This document shows, piece by piece, positions 16,844-24,980 of a DNA stretch of 47,076 bases. The DNA is taken from contig JACPCU010000019.1 in assembly GCA_016184315.1 (NCBI GenBank), positions 1 to 47,076 of the forward strand. The letters run 5' to 3'. The stretch is from Nitrososphaerota archaeon. Its GTDB lineage: Archaea > Thermoproteota > Nitrososphaeria > Nitrososphaerales > JACQRY01. Both the position numbers and the translations under genes were made by a program. Position 1 is the first letter of the stretch. Each line of letters begins with the position of its first letter. The notes below the pieces were generated by a model. It saw only the letters and a program-made list of their open reading frames with translations, ran no database searches and was not told where the DNA came from.

Positions 16844-17725
16844 TCAGTGGATGAGCACTGCGTCAACCATCATTCCGATGAAGAGCAATGCTAGATACGG
16901 GCTTGAAAACTTGAACACGACCCATGCCCGTTCACGAGTGGGCCTAGCTACTAGCCAGAAGTTCAAGGCGAACATCAAGGCGCCTAGAATAGCGGCCGAC
17001 ACCAAGTATACGGTTCCGAACCCTGGTCCAAGGTTGAACACAAAGGGAAGCACAGAGAAGATGACCATCAGTATCGTTGTTGATGCTATGCATCTTACGG
17101 CGACTGGTTCGCGTACCACGGCTGGGAGCATGGGGATGTTGGCGCGCATATAGTCGTCCTTTGAGTGCAGAGCGAGGCTCCATATGTGAGTGGGGATCCA
17201 AAGCACTACGAGGGCAGCCATGATGACAGATGCGAGGTCAACTGTCCCTGTAACAGCGGCGTATCCTATCATGACAGGCATTCCTCCTGAGAATCCTCCT
17301 AGAATGATGTTTGTGGGACTCCTTCTCTTGAGAAGCTTGCTGTAAACCACGACGTTATCCAGTATGCCTGCCAGCATCAAGACACCTGCCAGAACATTCA
17401 ACGCCAGAGCAGAAGCGACGGATAGAATTGCTAAGCCAAGTCCGTAGTACAATGCTTTCTCTGGCGGGTTTATGCGTTGGGAGGGTATTGGTCTCTGCTT
17501 TGTCCTGTTCATGATGGCGTCTATGTCTCTGTCGTTGTAGTTGGTCAACGTGTTTGCTGCTGCTGAGCCCAGTGTGACGGAGGCTAGTCCGAGGAGCAAG
17601 GTCAAGGGGTTAGGGAGTCCTCGGGCGGCGACTATGAGCCCGCCTAGGGCGGTGAAGACTAAGAGTGACCAGATCTTCGGTTTTGTGACTTCCATGTAGA
17701 CCTTCGCGGTGTCGGTTAGCGTCAA
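16844..17725 (-). CDS. ctaB: Protoheme IX farnesyltransferase (heme O synthase)
   Basis: A 293-residue UbiA-superfamily membrane enzyme with about nine helices. It attaches a farnesyl group to heme b to give heme O, the precursor or cofactor of heme-copper oxidases. The prenyl-diphosphate binding motif reads NYNDRDIDAIMNRTKQRP (about residues 62-79), the form specific to CtaB/CyoE rather than other UbiA members. A second acidic loop lies near HSKDDYMRANIPM. TTG 17725 is the start (TTG ACG CTA ACC). It lies between tRNA-His and moeA, with which it is divergent. Its presence implies an oxygen-respiring chain. Confidence 0.9.
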   Translation of the reverse strand: MTLTDTAKVYMEVTKPKIWSLLVFTALGGLIVAARGLPNPLTLLLGLASVTLGSAAANTLTNYNDRDIDAIMNRTKQRPIPSQRINPPEKALYYGLGLAILSVASALALNVLAGVLMLAGILDNVVVYSKLLKRRSPTNIILGGFSGGMPVMIGYAAVTGTVDLASVIMAALVVLWIPTHIWSLALHSKDDYMRANIPMLPAVVREPVAVRCIASTTILMVIFSVLPFVFNLGPGFGTVYLVSAAILGALMFALNFWLVARPTRERAWVVFKFSSPYLALLFIGMMVDAVLIH

Positions 17726-17790
17726 ACAGTTTTTCCTTCACAGGACATCGGATTTACGACCCTATTTATCTTTCCCGCATTACTGAACAA

Positions 17791-17798
17791 ATTATATA
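17791..17798 (+). promoter_or_regulatory. TATA-like box upstream of moeA
   Basis: ATTATATA lies about 40 bp before ATG 17835, which predicts a short leader of roughly a dozen bases. Confidence 0.45.
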
Positions 17799-17834
17799 GC
17801 TGGTCGTTTCGGTTGCTCATCAAGGCTCCGCCAG

Positions 17835-19103
17835 ATGAAGACCGAAATAGCCTACACCGATGTTGACGAAGCCCTTTCAAGACTCTTCGCGGAGGTGAAA
17901 CTGGCGCCATCAGCTGAAACTGTGCCAGTGGAGCGAGCGTATGGTAGAATCATCCTTGAGGATCTAGTGTCTGACATGGATATCCCCGTGAGGAACACTT
18001 CCCATGTAGATGGCTTCGCTGTTAGAGCAGATGATACTGTCGGAGCCTCGGAGACCACTGCTGTGAGCCTCAGGTTGGTTGGGTCAGTAGACCTTGTGGA
18101 GGTGCCTGCGAAGGCTCTTGGGAAAGGAGAAGCTATCAAAGTCCGTACAGGGAGCTATCTTCCTGAGGGCTGTGACGATGTGGTTCCAAAGGAGTATGCT
18201 ACCGTAGAAGGCGCCACGGTGGCGATCACTAGACCTGCTAGTAAGGGCAGAGAAGTGGTGCGGGGAGGCTCCGACATAAAGAGGGGCGACGTGATCCTCC
18301 GCAGAGGGCATCGGATTAGGGCTCAAGACGCTGAGCTTGCGAAGATACTGGGGCATGACAGAATGGTTGTCAGCAAGCCGCCTCTGGCGGCGATCATCTC
18401 TGTTGGCAGTGAGCTGACCGACGATCCCAAGGAGCTGAGCAAAGGCAAGATCTTGGCAACCCATGACATAGTGGTGAAGCATATGGTTGAGGCTGCTGGA
18501 GGAGCAACGAAAGACTTGGGCATCATCCCTGATGATCTGGATGCAATCTCTAGGGCTATTTCCAGTGGGCTGGAAGAGACTCAGATGGCTCTTACCATTG
18601 GTGGTTCATCAGTAGGTGAGGCTGACCTAGTGTCTGGGGCGATTAACAAGATTGGCAGACCGGGGGTAGTGGTTCACGGTTTGAAGCTCCAGCCTGGCAG
18701 AGTGGCAGGGTTCGGCGTTATTGGCGGGAAACCTGTATTCATCTTGCCTGGATTGATCCAGTCAACGGTTAATGCCTTCGTGTTCCTTGCGTATCCGTTC
18801 ATGAGGCATCTTCTAGGCCTGCGGCCAGCTAGGAGGGAAGGGGTAGTTTACGCTAGAATGACTGAATCTATTGAGTTCAAACGTTGGCAGGATTTCAGGA
18901 AAGTGACATGGGTCAAAGTCTATGAGGAGGAGCATGGGTTGATGGCTCAACCCGTAAGAGGAGAGTCGCCGATGTTCAATGTTCTTGTTCATAGCACAGG
19001 CTACATTCTTACTCCAGAGCATCGTCAGCGAATAGAAAAAGGAGACACCGTGGCGGTGAACCTTGCCCCAGGGATTTCTTCCCTCGGCGCCTTCGCTCCC
19101 TAG
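17835..19103 (+). CDS. moeA: Molybdopterin molybdenumtransferase MoeA
   Basis: A 422-residue MoeA-family enzyme, which inserts molybdate into adenylated molybdopterin. Visible are the N-terminal segment VERAYGRIILEDL, the active-site segment NTSHVDGFAVRADD, and the MoCF/MogA-like domain with ISVGSELTD (about 194-202) and the GGSSVGEADLV loop (MoeA usually has GGxSxGxxD). A C-terminal beta domain follows from about residue 340. Length matches the family. It is followed 18 bp later by the MocA-like nucleotidyltransferase, suggesting joint transcription for a molybdenum hydroxylase cofactor. Confidence 0.92.
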   Translation: MKTEIAYTDVDEALSRLFAEVKLAPSAETVPVERAYGRIILEDLVSDMDIPVRNTSHVDGFAVRADDTVGASETTAVSLRLVGSVDLVEVPAKALGKGEAIKVRTGSYLPEGCDDVVPKEYATVEGATVAITRPASKGREVVRGGSDIKRGDVILRRGHRIRAQDAELAKILGHDRMVVSKPPLAAIISVGSELTDDPKELSKGKILATHDIVVKHMVEAAGGATKDLGIIPDDLDAISRAISSGLEETQMALTIGGSSVGEADLVSGAINKIGRPGVVVHGLKLQPGRVAGFGVIGGKPVFILPGLIQSTVNAFVFLAYPFMRHLLGLRPARREGVVYARMTESIEFKRWQDFRKVTWVKVYEEEHGLMAQPVRGESPMFNVLVHSTGYILTPEHRQRIEKGDTVAVNLAPGISSLGAFAP

Positions 19104-19121
19104 GGAAACCGTGGCTTAACC

Positions 19122-19715
19122 TTGATAGGGGTCGTGATTCTGGCAGCTGGCCTCTCAACTCGCTTCGGCCGCAACAAGCTTCTGGAGAAGGTGAAGGGCA
19201 TACCTATGATAAGGAAAGTAGTCTCCGAAGCGCTGGATTCTAAGGCTGATGAAGTAGTAGTGGTTCTTGGGCATCAGGCGGTGGAGGTCCGAAAGGCTTT
19301 GGAAGGCTTATCGTGCAAGTTCACTGATAACAGGAGCTACTTAGAGGGGCAGAGCTCTTCAGTCAAAGCAGGCGTTAGAGAACTAGCAGACAGGGTTGAA
19401 GCAGCAATGATTCTCCCAGGCGACGCAGCTTTAGTCAACCGTGGAGCCATAAACAAAGTCATCGACAGCTACTTGAAGAATAAGGGGCACATTGTCACTG
19501 CAAGCCACAGCGGTAAGGCTGGGCACCCCATACTGTTCGATAAAGCGTTGTTCCCGGAAATAATGCAGATCAACGAGAAGACTCAAGGTTTGAAGGCAGT
19601 GATAACCAGCCATAAGGAGAATGTAAGGAAGGTGGAAGCAGACTCGGAGGGAGTGCTACATGATATTGATACTTGGGAGGACTTCCAGAAGCATGTGCTA
19701 TCTGGTAACAGTTAA
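19122..19715 (+). CDS. mocA: Molybdenum cofactor nucleotidyltransferase, MocA-type
   Basis: A 197-residue nucleotidyltransferase with the N-terminal LAAGLSTRFGRNKLL loop (NTP binding), followed by GHQAVEV, the NRSYLEGQSSSVKAG segment and the metal-binding ILPGDAAL. These features match MocA (CTP:molybdopterin cytidylyltransferase) better than MobA. MocA makes the cytosine dinucleotide cofactor of the xanthine-oxidase/CO-dehydrogenase family. TTG 19122 is the start. It lies 18 bp downstream of moeA. The CoxG-like gene 2 kb away fits a molybdenum hydroxylase theme, although no hydroxylase subunit is present in the window. Confidence 0.82.
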   Translation: MIGVVILAAGLSTRFGRNKLLEKVKGIPMIRKVVSEALDSKADEVVVVLGHQAVEVRKALEGLSCKFTDNRSYLEGQSSSVKAGVRELADRVEAAMILPGDAALVNRGAINKVIDSYLKNKGHIVTASHSGKAGHPILFDKALFPEIMQINEKTQGLKAVITSHKENVRKVEADSEGVLHDIDTWEDFQKHVLSGNS

Positions 19716-19738
19716 CGGCTTCAGTGTAAACTTCTCTG

Positions 19739-20038
19739 CTACTTGGGTTTCCCGCCCAAGGCTTTCTGCATTTCTTCCCTGATCTGCTCGTCGGTCTTCC
19801 CTTCTACATCGATTCCCAGTGCCTTGGCAGCTTCCTCAAGCTTCTCCCTCTCAGGAGATACATGCTCTTTCTTGAGCGCTTCAATCTCTCGCTTAGCCTC
19901 CTCCTGCCCCTTCCTGAACTCACCTGCAGATTTACCCATCGAACGGGCAAGCTCTGGAAGCTTCTTGGCTCCGAAGATCAGAATAACCACTATTACGATG
20001 AGAATTATCCATTCCCGCCCCGCGATTTGCAGAACCAT
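19739..20038 (-). CDS. tatA: Twin-arginine translocase subunit TatA
   Basis: A 99-residue protein with a short N-terminal membrane helix (about 8-23, REWIILIVIVVILIFGAKKL) joined to an amphipathic helix starting at the conserved FGAKKLPELARSMG, then a charged cytoplasmic tail. This is the TatA/TatE pattern. TatA forms the pore for folded, often cofactor-bearing proteins. Its place beside molybdenum cofactor genes is consistent with export of a cofactor-loaded enzyme, but that is inference. A TATA-like CGCTTAAGGG on the minus strand lies about 33 bp before ATG 20038. Confidence 0.9.
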   Translation of the reverse strand: MVLQIAGREWIILIVIVVILIFGAKKLPELARSMGKSAGEFRKGQEEAKREIEALKKEHVSPEREKLEEAAKALGIDVEGKTDEQIREEMQKALGGKPK

Positions 20039-20146
20039 TGCTTCCAGTTGAGCGCAAAGACTGTGTTGCCCTTAAGCGTTTCCCAAGCAAACCTGATATC
20101 AGGAAAAGATATAGGTATTCAAAAGCCCTGATCGCAGCGAGTAGAG

Positions 20147-20479
20147 TTGCCTACAGAGATTATGGTAGTAACGACCCCGCAAGCGCCCGGCTACAGAGTA
20201 ACCAAGGTACTAGGCATAGTCCACGGCATGACCGCAAGGACAAGAGGAATAGGCGGAAAGATCCTTGGAGGACTCCAAAGCCTGGTCGGAGGAGAAGTCA
20301 AAGCATTCACCGAGGAACTCGAAAAAGCAAAAGACGAAGCCCTTGAGAGATTGAAGGCCAACGCTCAGCAACTAGGCGCCAACGGCGTCATCGGAGCTGA
20401 GTTCGAAACCACCGAAGTGTTCGACACGGTAGTCCTGTTATCAGCCCACGGAACAGCAGTAATACTGGAAAAAGAATGA
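20147..20479 (+). CDS. YbjQ/UPF0145-family protein
   Basis: A 110-residue member of the YbjQ (DUF74) family, small proteins that form pentameric rings and have no settled function. Recognisable segments are the VTTPQAPGYRVTKVLGIVHG start, the KAFTEELEKAKDEALERLKANAQQLGANGVIG helix-strand unit and the FDTVVLLSAHGTAVIL strand. TTG 20147 or the internal ATG 20162 (Met6, giving the common MVVTT start) could be used. It is divergent from tatA. Confidence 0.85.
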   Translation: MPTEIMVVTTPQAPGYRVTKVLGIVHGMTARTRGIGGKILGGLQSLVGGEVKAFTEELEKAKDEALERLKANAQQLGANGVIGAEFETTEVFDTVVLLSAHGTAVILEKE

Positions 20480-20659
20480 GCTAACCCGCTTAGAACGGAT
20501 AGTCCTGCACCACTCTTTTCTTAATGCTTAGGGCTAATACTAAGCTTCACTCATTTCCGTTTGTCCACCATCCGGAAAGTTCAGGCATAATGCCCTAGTG
20601 AAACGTCGTAATAGGACCATTGAAACCCGATACCATGATCTTGGCCTTTGAACGGCTGA

Positions 20660-21802
20660 TTAATGCACAGGGCTGACGCTTTTCCTGGAAAGCACTGAAG
20701 CAATGGCAACCAGTGATACCAATCCTATCAGGAAGTAGGGCGCTGTTGGAGCGATTGTCTCCGCTAACAAGCCTGCTATGAACGGAGTGATGGCGCTTGT
20801 TGCGCCGTAAACCGTTTCGAAGGCACCCATTGCTGCCCCTAGCCTGCCGTCTGGGAAGGCTTTGGTGGTGGCATGCATGGCGATGGGTATGGAGGCGCCT
20901 AAGCCTAGTCCCAGCAGAGCCATAAGTGGGGTCATGAGGAGTGTTTCTTGGGATGACGCGATCCCTAGGAATGCGACGGTCATCAGGGTTGATGCAGCTA
21001 AGAGGGTTTTACGTTCCCCTAATCGGGATAGGCGTGATGATGACAGTGAGCCTAGTAGACGGGCGGCGAAGAAGATGGCATACATGGTGCCTATCTGGGC
21101 TGAGCTAGTTCCGAAGCTCCGTAGGTAGCCGGGGAGGATCGACAAGGCGACCGAGAGCACCATGTATGGTGAGACTATCATGATTAGAGCTGGTAGGAAG
21201 GTCCGTCCGGACACTTTAGGTTCTGTTTTGGGCACTTTCGGTTCTAGTTTTGGTGTTTGAGACATGCGTGTAGCATGGAGTATCAGGAGTATTCCGCCAG
21301 TCAGGAAAGCGCTTGCAGCCATGATGAAAAGTGCTCCGAAACCTAAGAACTCTGTAGCGAAGCCTCCTGCAGCTGGTCCCAGAAAGAAACCTAGGCTGGT
21401 TAAGAACACGAATCGCGATGCTGACGTTAATCGGTTTTCAGGTGATCTTGAAAGGATGAAGGTTTCTGATGAAGCCCAGTATAATCCTTGAGCCATCCCT
21501 TGGAAGGCAACTGTAGCAACTAATGACGTAACTGAGTTGACTGTGGATAAAGAAGTCAGCGTGATGGTGTTGCAGATCATTGCCGCTATGAACATTCTTA
21601 GTCGGCTGAGTCGGTCAGCGATACGGGTATAGATCAGAGTGGCGAGGATGTAGGGGATGTATGTTGCTGTGCCGATATAGCCGAGTTCGGCGTAAGATGC
21701 TCCTAAGTTTCGTCCTAGGACAGGTATCATTGGGAGGGTAGCGCCTAGGCCGATGGAGGCGAAGACTACAGCTGAATAAGCATAGACGGCACCAATTTTC
21801 AC
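20660..21802 (-). CDS. Major facilitator superfamily transporter
   Basis: A 380-residue carrier with 12 predicted membrane helices in two six-helix halves linked by a basic cytoplasmic loop (around EPKVPKTEPKVSG). The loop between helices 2 and 3 reads RIADRLSRLR, the MFS signature region, and its counterpart in the second half reads SSRLSRLGERK. Proteins of this size and form usually act as exporters or sugar/drug carriers. No substrate can be inferred. GTG 21802 is the start. It stands alone between the YbjQ-family gene and the CoxG-like gene. Confidence 0.88.
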   Translation of the reverse strand: MKIGAVYAYSAVVFASIGLGATLPMIPVLGRNLGASYAELGYIGTATYIPYILATLIYTRIADRLSRLRMFIAAMICNTITLTSLSTVNSVTSLVATVAFQGMAQGLYWASSETFILSRSPENRLTSASRFVFLTSLGFFLGPAAGGFATEFLGFGALFIMAASAFLTGGILLILHATRMSQTPKLEPKVPKTEPKVSGRTFLPALIMIVSPYMVLSVALSILPGYLRSFGTSSAQIGTMYAIFFAARLLGSLSSSRLSRLGERKTLLAASTLMTVAFLGIASSQETLLMTPLMALLGLGLGASIPIAMHATTKAFPDGRLGAAMGAFETVYGATSAITPFIAGLLAETIAPTAPYFLIGLVSLVAIASVLSRKSVSPVH

Positions 21803-21887
21803 GTGGAGGACCGCCTAGCGGTGTTGTGTATTCAAACCTTAAGAGTTGACCCTACCGGTCAGACGCACGCTACAGTGGATATGTGGA

Positions 21888-22328
21888 TTACTTTTCTAGT
21901 TCCTTTTTGATGCTGGCGAATAGCTCAGCGATAATTTTGCCAGCGGCGCTATCCATAAGTCTTGAGCCTACTCCAGCTATTAGACCTGAAACCTTAGCTT
22001 CGGCAACCCACTTCATCTCTGTTCCCCCGTCGCTGCTGGGCTTCAAGTCGAAAATCGTTTCAAGATCTACGGCACTACCCGTGCCCGTTCCATGAGCGAC
22101 CAGTTTAGCATGGGTGGGAGGAGTCTTCTCGGCGACGGTGAACTGGAAGTCGAAGGTTCCTCTGATGAATGAGACTCCAGCCTTGACCTTCGCTCGGAAC
22201 TTATCTGATCCCTGTACTTCCATGCTCTGAACGTCAGGTAGACATTTGGCTAAGGCGTTAGGATCCATTAGGAAGTTGAAAACCGTATCAGGAGAGGCTT
22301 TCACGTTGAAGGTTCCTTCATATTTCAT
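21888..22328 (-). CDS. CoxG-family (START/SRPBCC-fold) protein
   Basis: A 146-residue protein of the carbon monoxide dehydrogenase subunit G family: MKYEGTFNVKASPDTVFNFLMDPNALAKCLPDVQ is the typical start, followed by the SRPBCC beta sheet and a C-terminal helix ending AELFASIKKELEK. CoxG proteins help mature or membrane-anchor molybdenum hydroxylases. I placed the start at ATG 22328, because a TATA-like box on the minus strand (22351-22360, CCTTAAATCA) lies 27 bp upstream and family members begin here. The open frame extends 46 codons further without recognisable similarity. Confidence 0.85.
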   Translation of the reverse strand: MKYEGTFNVKASPDTVFNFLMDPNALAKCLPDVQSMEVQGSDKFRAKVKAGVSFIRGTFDFQFTVAEKTPPTHAKLVAHGTGTGSAVDLETIFDLKPSSDGGTEMKWVAEAKVSGLIAGVGSRLMDSAAGKIIAELFASIKKELEK

Positions 22329-22427
22329 AGATTTCCGCCACAAGAGTATTTGATTTAAGGCTTTCTCCGAAACGCTTCTCCTAAGGTTTTCTTCGGGGCC
22401 TGTTGCGCAACGGGCTCTTAGCCTGGC

Positions 22428-22637
22428 TTGATGGCCATCTACCGAGCTGTGCACGACAGAATCCACATTTGGGGCAATCCTAGAACTGTGCTAAGAACAT
22501 TGCAGGAGCAAAAAGAAATGCTAGGCTTCGGAGTGTTCCAATGGCTCGTCCAGTTCGGCAGCCGACCGCATGAATTTACGGCGAAAAACATGGAGCTCTT
22601 CAGCAGAGAAGTGATCTCCATCCTGAAGCGAATGTGA
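22428..22637 (+). pseudogene. C-terminal remnant of a luciferase-like (LLM) flavin oxidoreductase
   Basis: A 69-codon open frame whose last 50 residues look like only the end of an F420/FMN-dependent luciferase-like monooxygenase: GNPRTVLRTLQEQKEMLGF, a short beta strand, then SRPHEFTAKNMELFSREVI, matching the family's C-terminal GxPxxVxxxL...PHxxxxxSxELFxxEVxP pattern. The family normally has about 300-400 residues. No flavin-binding N-terminal part is found upstream in any frame, because the CoxG-like gene on the other strand lies there. I infer a truncated gene left by deletion or rearrangement. Confidence 0.55.
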
Positions 22638-22718
22638 CTCTTATGAGTAATATCGAAGGCATCTTGTTTTCTATGATTTTGCTTCCATGTGTAAAATAGC
22701 CAGACGTTTTAGGGATCA

Positions 22719-22727
22719 TGTTAATAA
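22719..22727 (+). promoter_or_regulatory. TATA-like box for the solute-binding protein gene
   Basis: TGTTAATAA is centred about 29 bp before ATG 22752, consistent with a leaderless transcript. Confidence 0.45.
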
Positions 22728-22751
22728 GATCTGCAGAACTGCTAATCGCGC

Positions 22752-24074
22752 ATGCAAGACAAGGTATCATTGTCATTGGCGGTGATGGCCATACTTATCA
22801 GCGCGGGAAGTTTAGCTTACACGAGCAGCGTGGTCGGAGGAGTCTCCACCCAAATAGATCAAACCAAGAAGGATCTGATCGGTCAAGTAGGCAGTCAAGC
22901 AAGCCAAGTCACATCCAAGATCTCCCCCCTAGAAAGCTCGGTCAACTCCGTCAGACAGGAGCAGACAGCAATCCGAACACTAGTAGAGCAAAGAATAGGA
23001 GGACTAGAAAAATCCCTCCAAGAAGCCCAACAACGACTATCTCAGGCTGAAAATGTGGCACAACAATCTAAGAAGGAGCTAGAAACGTTAAAAGCAGAAC
23101 AAGCTCTCGAGGAGGCAGCGAAAAAGGAACATCCACCGCTGATCTATGGCAACGTTGATTCGCCACACTTCGTAGGTACCATTTGGCCTAGGTTCAGAGA
23201 GAGCTACCCTTGGGCGCCAGCTGAAGGCAAATATATCGAAGGCTTTACGGCCCTCAGAAACCGATTCATATCAGAGTTCAAGGCAGGAGCACCCTCAGCT
23301 GACATATTGTTCTACTCGGCCATAAACATCGTGGGAGAACTCTCACCTTATCTAACAACTTATTCCAGCATGAAGTACGTAGGTATCTATCCAGATGAGA
23401 TGGCATATCCTAACAAAAATGAGCCCATTGCTTTCACAACGAACCTGTTGCCTGCGGTAATCATCTACAATATCAATTTAGTCAATGAAAAAGACGCTCC
23501 GAAAGGCTGGATCGAACTTGCCGATCCGAAGTGGAAGAACAAGCTCGTAACAGAGGATCCTAAGAGGCTCACTACTCTTACAAAGATCATGGCTGACCTT
23601 CAGCTCCAACTTGGCAAGGACGAGTGGGACAAGTTCATGAGAGGGCTGGCAGCCAACTCGCCTACCTATGTCGGAAGCAACAGCGAAGCATATGCCAAGG
23701 TATTAGCAGGCGAATTCCCAGTCTCAATAGGTCTTCTCAACGATATTACAAATCAGAAACCAGGAACACCAGTAAAAGTGGCGTGGCCTACAAAGGAGCC
23801 CATTGGTGTACCCTTGGGGGTTAGCACTATGGTAGGCATCAGCCAGAAGGCGGCCAATCCAAACTTCGCCAAGCTGTTTATTCAATGGTTATTGAGCCCC
23901 ACGGGCCAGAGGGCTATTGGCGAAACAGGCAGGTCACCCGCCCTCCTCACTCTCGATCATCCCAATTCCTTAGCCAAAGTTCTTCCTCAAGGAGTAAAAC
24001 TGATGCCGAACAACGTGGAACTATGGAAGGATCCCAAGAAGTGGCAGGACATAGTCAAATCCTACTTCCCGTGA
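22752..24074 (+). CDS. Extracellular solute-binding protein with membrane anchor and long coiled coil
   Basis: A 440-residue protein in three parts: an N-terminal membrane helix (about 5-30), a Gln/Glu/Ser-rich coiled coil of about 90 residues (about 33-125), and a periplasmic-binding-protein domain (about 128-440) of the iron(III)/polyamine class 1 type, with segments such as SADILFYSAINIVGELSPYLTTYSS, GWIELADPKWKNKLVTEDP and LFIQWLLSPTGQRAIGETG. Such domains bind ferric iron, thiamine, phosphonates or carboxylates for ABC import. No permease or ATPase gene is adjacent. The coiled-coil spacer, which would hold the domain away from the membrane, is unusual for the family. Confidence 0.82.
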   Translation: MQDKVSLSLAVMAILISAGSLAYTSSVVGGVSTQIDQTKKDLIGQVGSQASQVTSKISPLESSVNSVRQEQTAIRTLVEQRIGGLEKSLQEAQQRLSQAENVAQQSKKELETLKAEQALEEAAKKEHPPLIYGNVDSPHFVGTIWPRFRESYPWAPAEGKYIEGFTALRNRFISEFKAGAPSADILFYSAINIVGELSPYLTTYSSMKYVGIYPDEMAYPNKNEPIAFTTNLLPAVIIYNINLVNEKDAPKGWIELADPKWKNKLVTEDPKRLTTLTKIMADLQLQLGKDEWDKFMRGLAANSPTYVGSNSEAYAKVLAGEFPVSIGLLNDITNQKPGTPVKVAWPTKEPIGVPLGVSTMVGISQKAANPNFAKLFIQWLLSPTGQRAIGETGRSPALLTLDHPNSLAKVLPQGVKLMPNNVELWKDPKKWQDIVKSYFP

Positions 24075-24148
24075 CTCGCCTAAACTCCCCAATCTTCGGC
24101 GCTCTCCAGATGCTGTAGACCGAGACCCGAGAACAATCTATTGTTCAA

Positions 24149-24808
24149 CTATGTTTGGAAATCGTTTAGATATGTAGCGACTTCTGCAGCAGTAACAACG
24201 CCTACACCCCTGATATCTAGGTCGCAAAGATTCGCCTTGTGAGGCTTCAATCCCTTCGAGTCTCCTACGCATTCCTCTGGGATTACTGCGCGGAAACCAT
24301 AGCTCAATGCATCCATGGCGGTTGCCCTGATGCATCCGCTGGTGTGAATGCCGGTTATGATTATTGAGTCGATACGAAGATGAGTTAAGTGGTATAGGAT
24401 GTGAGTCGATACGAAGGGCGAATTTGTAGTTTTTTGTAGCACGATGTCATGAGTGGTGGGCGCTACCTCTTTTACCACCTCAACCGACTGGGTTCCCACT
24501 GTATATGCGCGAGGTGCCGTAAGCTTCGAGGGCGGCCTGTCCCTAAGATCTGCTCTGTAAGCCGCGATGGTGTAGATTATTGGAATGTTCTTCGACCTAG
24601 CCACTTCCAGAATCTGGCTTGTGTTATGAATTGCTCTTGATACTAGATAGGGAAATTTGGACATTGCATCTCCTTTCTGCATATCTATGAGGAGCATTAG
24701 TGGAGCACTTCCTAGGTCGAGGTTTGATTGATGAACTTCTGTATCTTCAAAATATTCGCTTATCCATTGCCGCATGAAATCCCTTTGACGGGGCTCTCTT
24801 ATCTCCAC
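24149..24808 (-). CDS. Isochorismatase-like cysteine hydrolase
   Basis: A 219-residue member of the isochorismatase/nicotinamidase superfamily. The catalytic triad is visible: Asp in LLIDMQKGD (near residue 42), Lys in IVLQKTTNSPF and the nucleophilic Cys in GIHTSGCIRATA, followed by the expected DALSYGFRAVIPEECVGD. Members hydrolyse amides such as nicotinamide, N-carbamoylsarcosine or ureido compounds. The cis-peptide region is too divergent to choose between them. GTG 24808 is the start. The neighbouring FAD dehydrogenase is divergent, so the two could belong to one catabolic theme. Confidence 0.85.
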   Translation of the reverse strand: MEIREPRQRDFMRQWISEYFEDTEVHQSNLDLGSAPLMLLIDMQKGDAMSKFPYLVSRAIHNTSQILEVARSKNIPIIYTIAAYRADLRDRPPSKLTAPRAYTVGTQSVEVVKEVAPTTHDIVLQKTTNSPFVSTHILYHLTHLRIDSIIITGIHTSGCIRATAMDALSYGFRAVIPEECVGDSKGLKPHKANLCDLDIRGVGVVTAAEVATYLNDFQT

Positions 24809-24949
24809 ACATGTCTCCCTATATCAGGTTCCTAATAGGCGCTCTAGATCAGAATGTTAGCCTTGATGAGGTACGCACCGTAAGGTTCGTAGGTAGTCTG
24901 GACAATGCATCTGCGTGGTGGTCATTATGTACGTTGATCTTACGCTCAA

Positions 24950-24958
24950 GTTTATTAG
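24950..24958 (+). promoter_or_regulatory. TATA-like box deciding the FAD dehydrogenase start
   Basis: GTTTATTAG is centred about 29 bp upstream of GTG 24981. It lies within the longer open reading that begins at 24915, so it argues for the shorter protein. Confidence 0.45.
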
Positions 24959-24980
24959 TTCTTGCCAGAACGGGCTGAAC

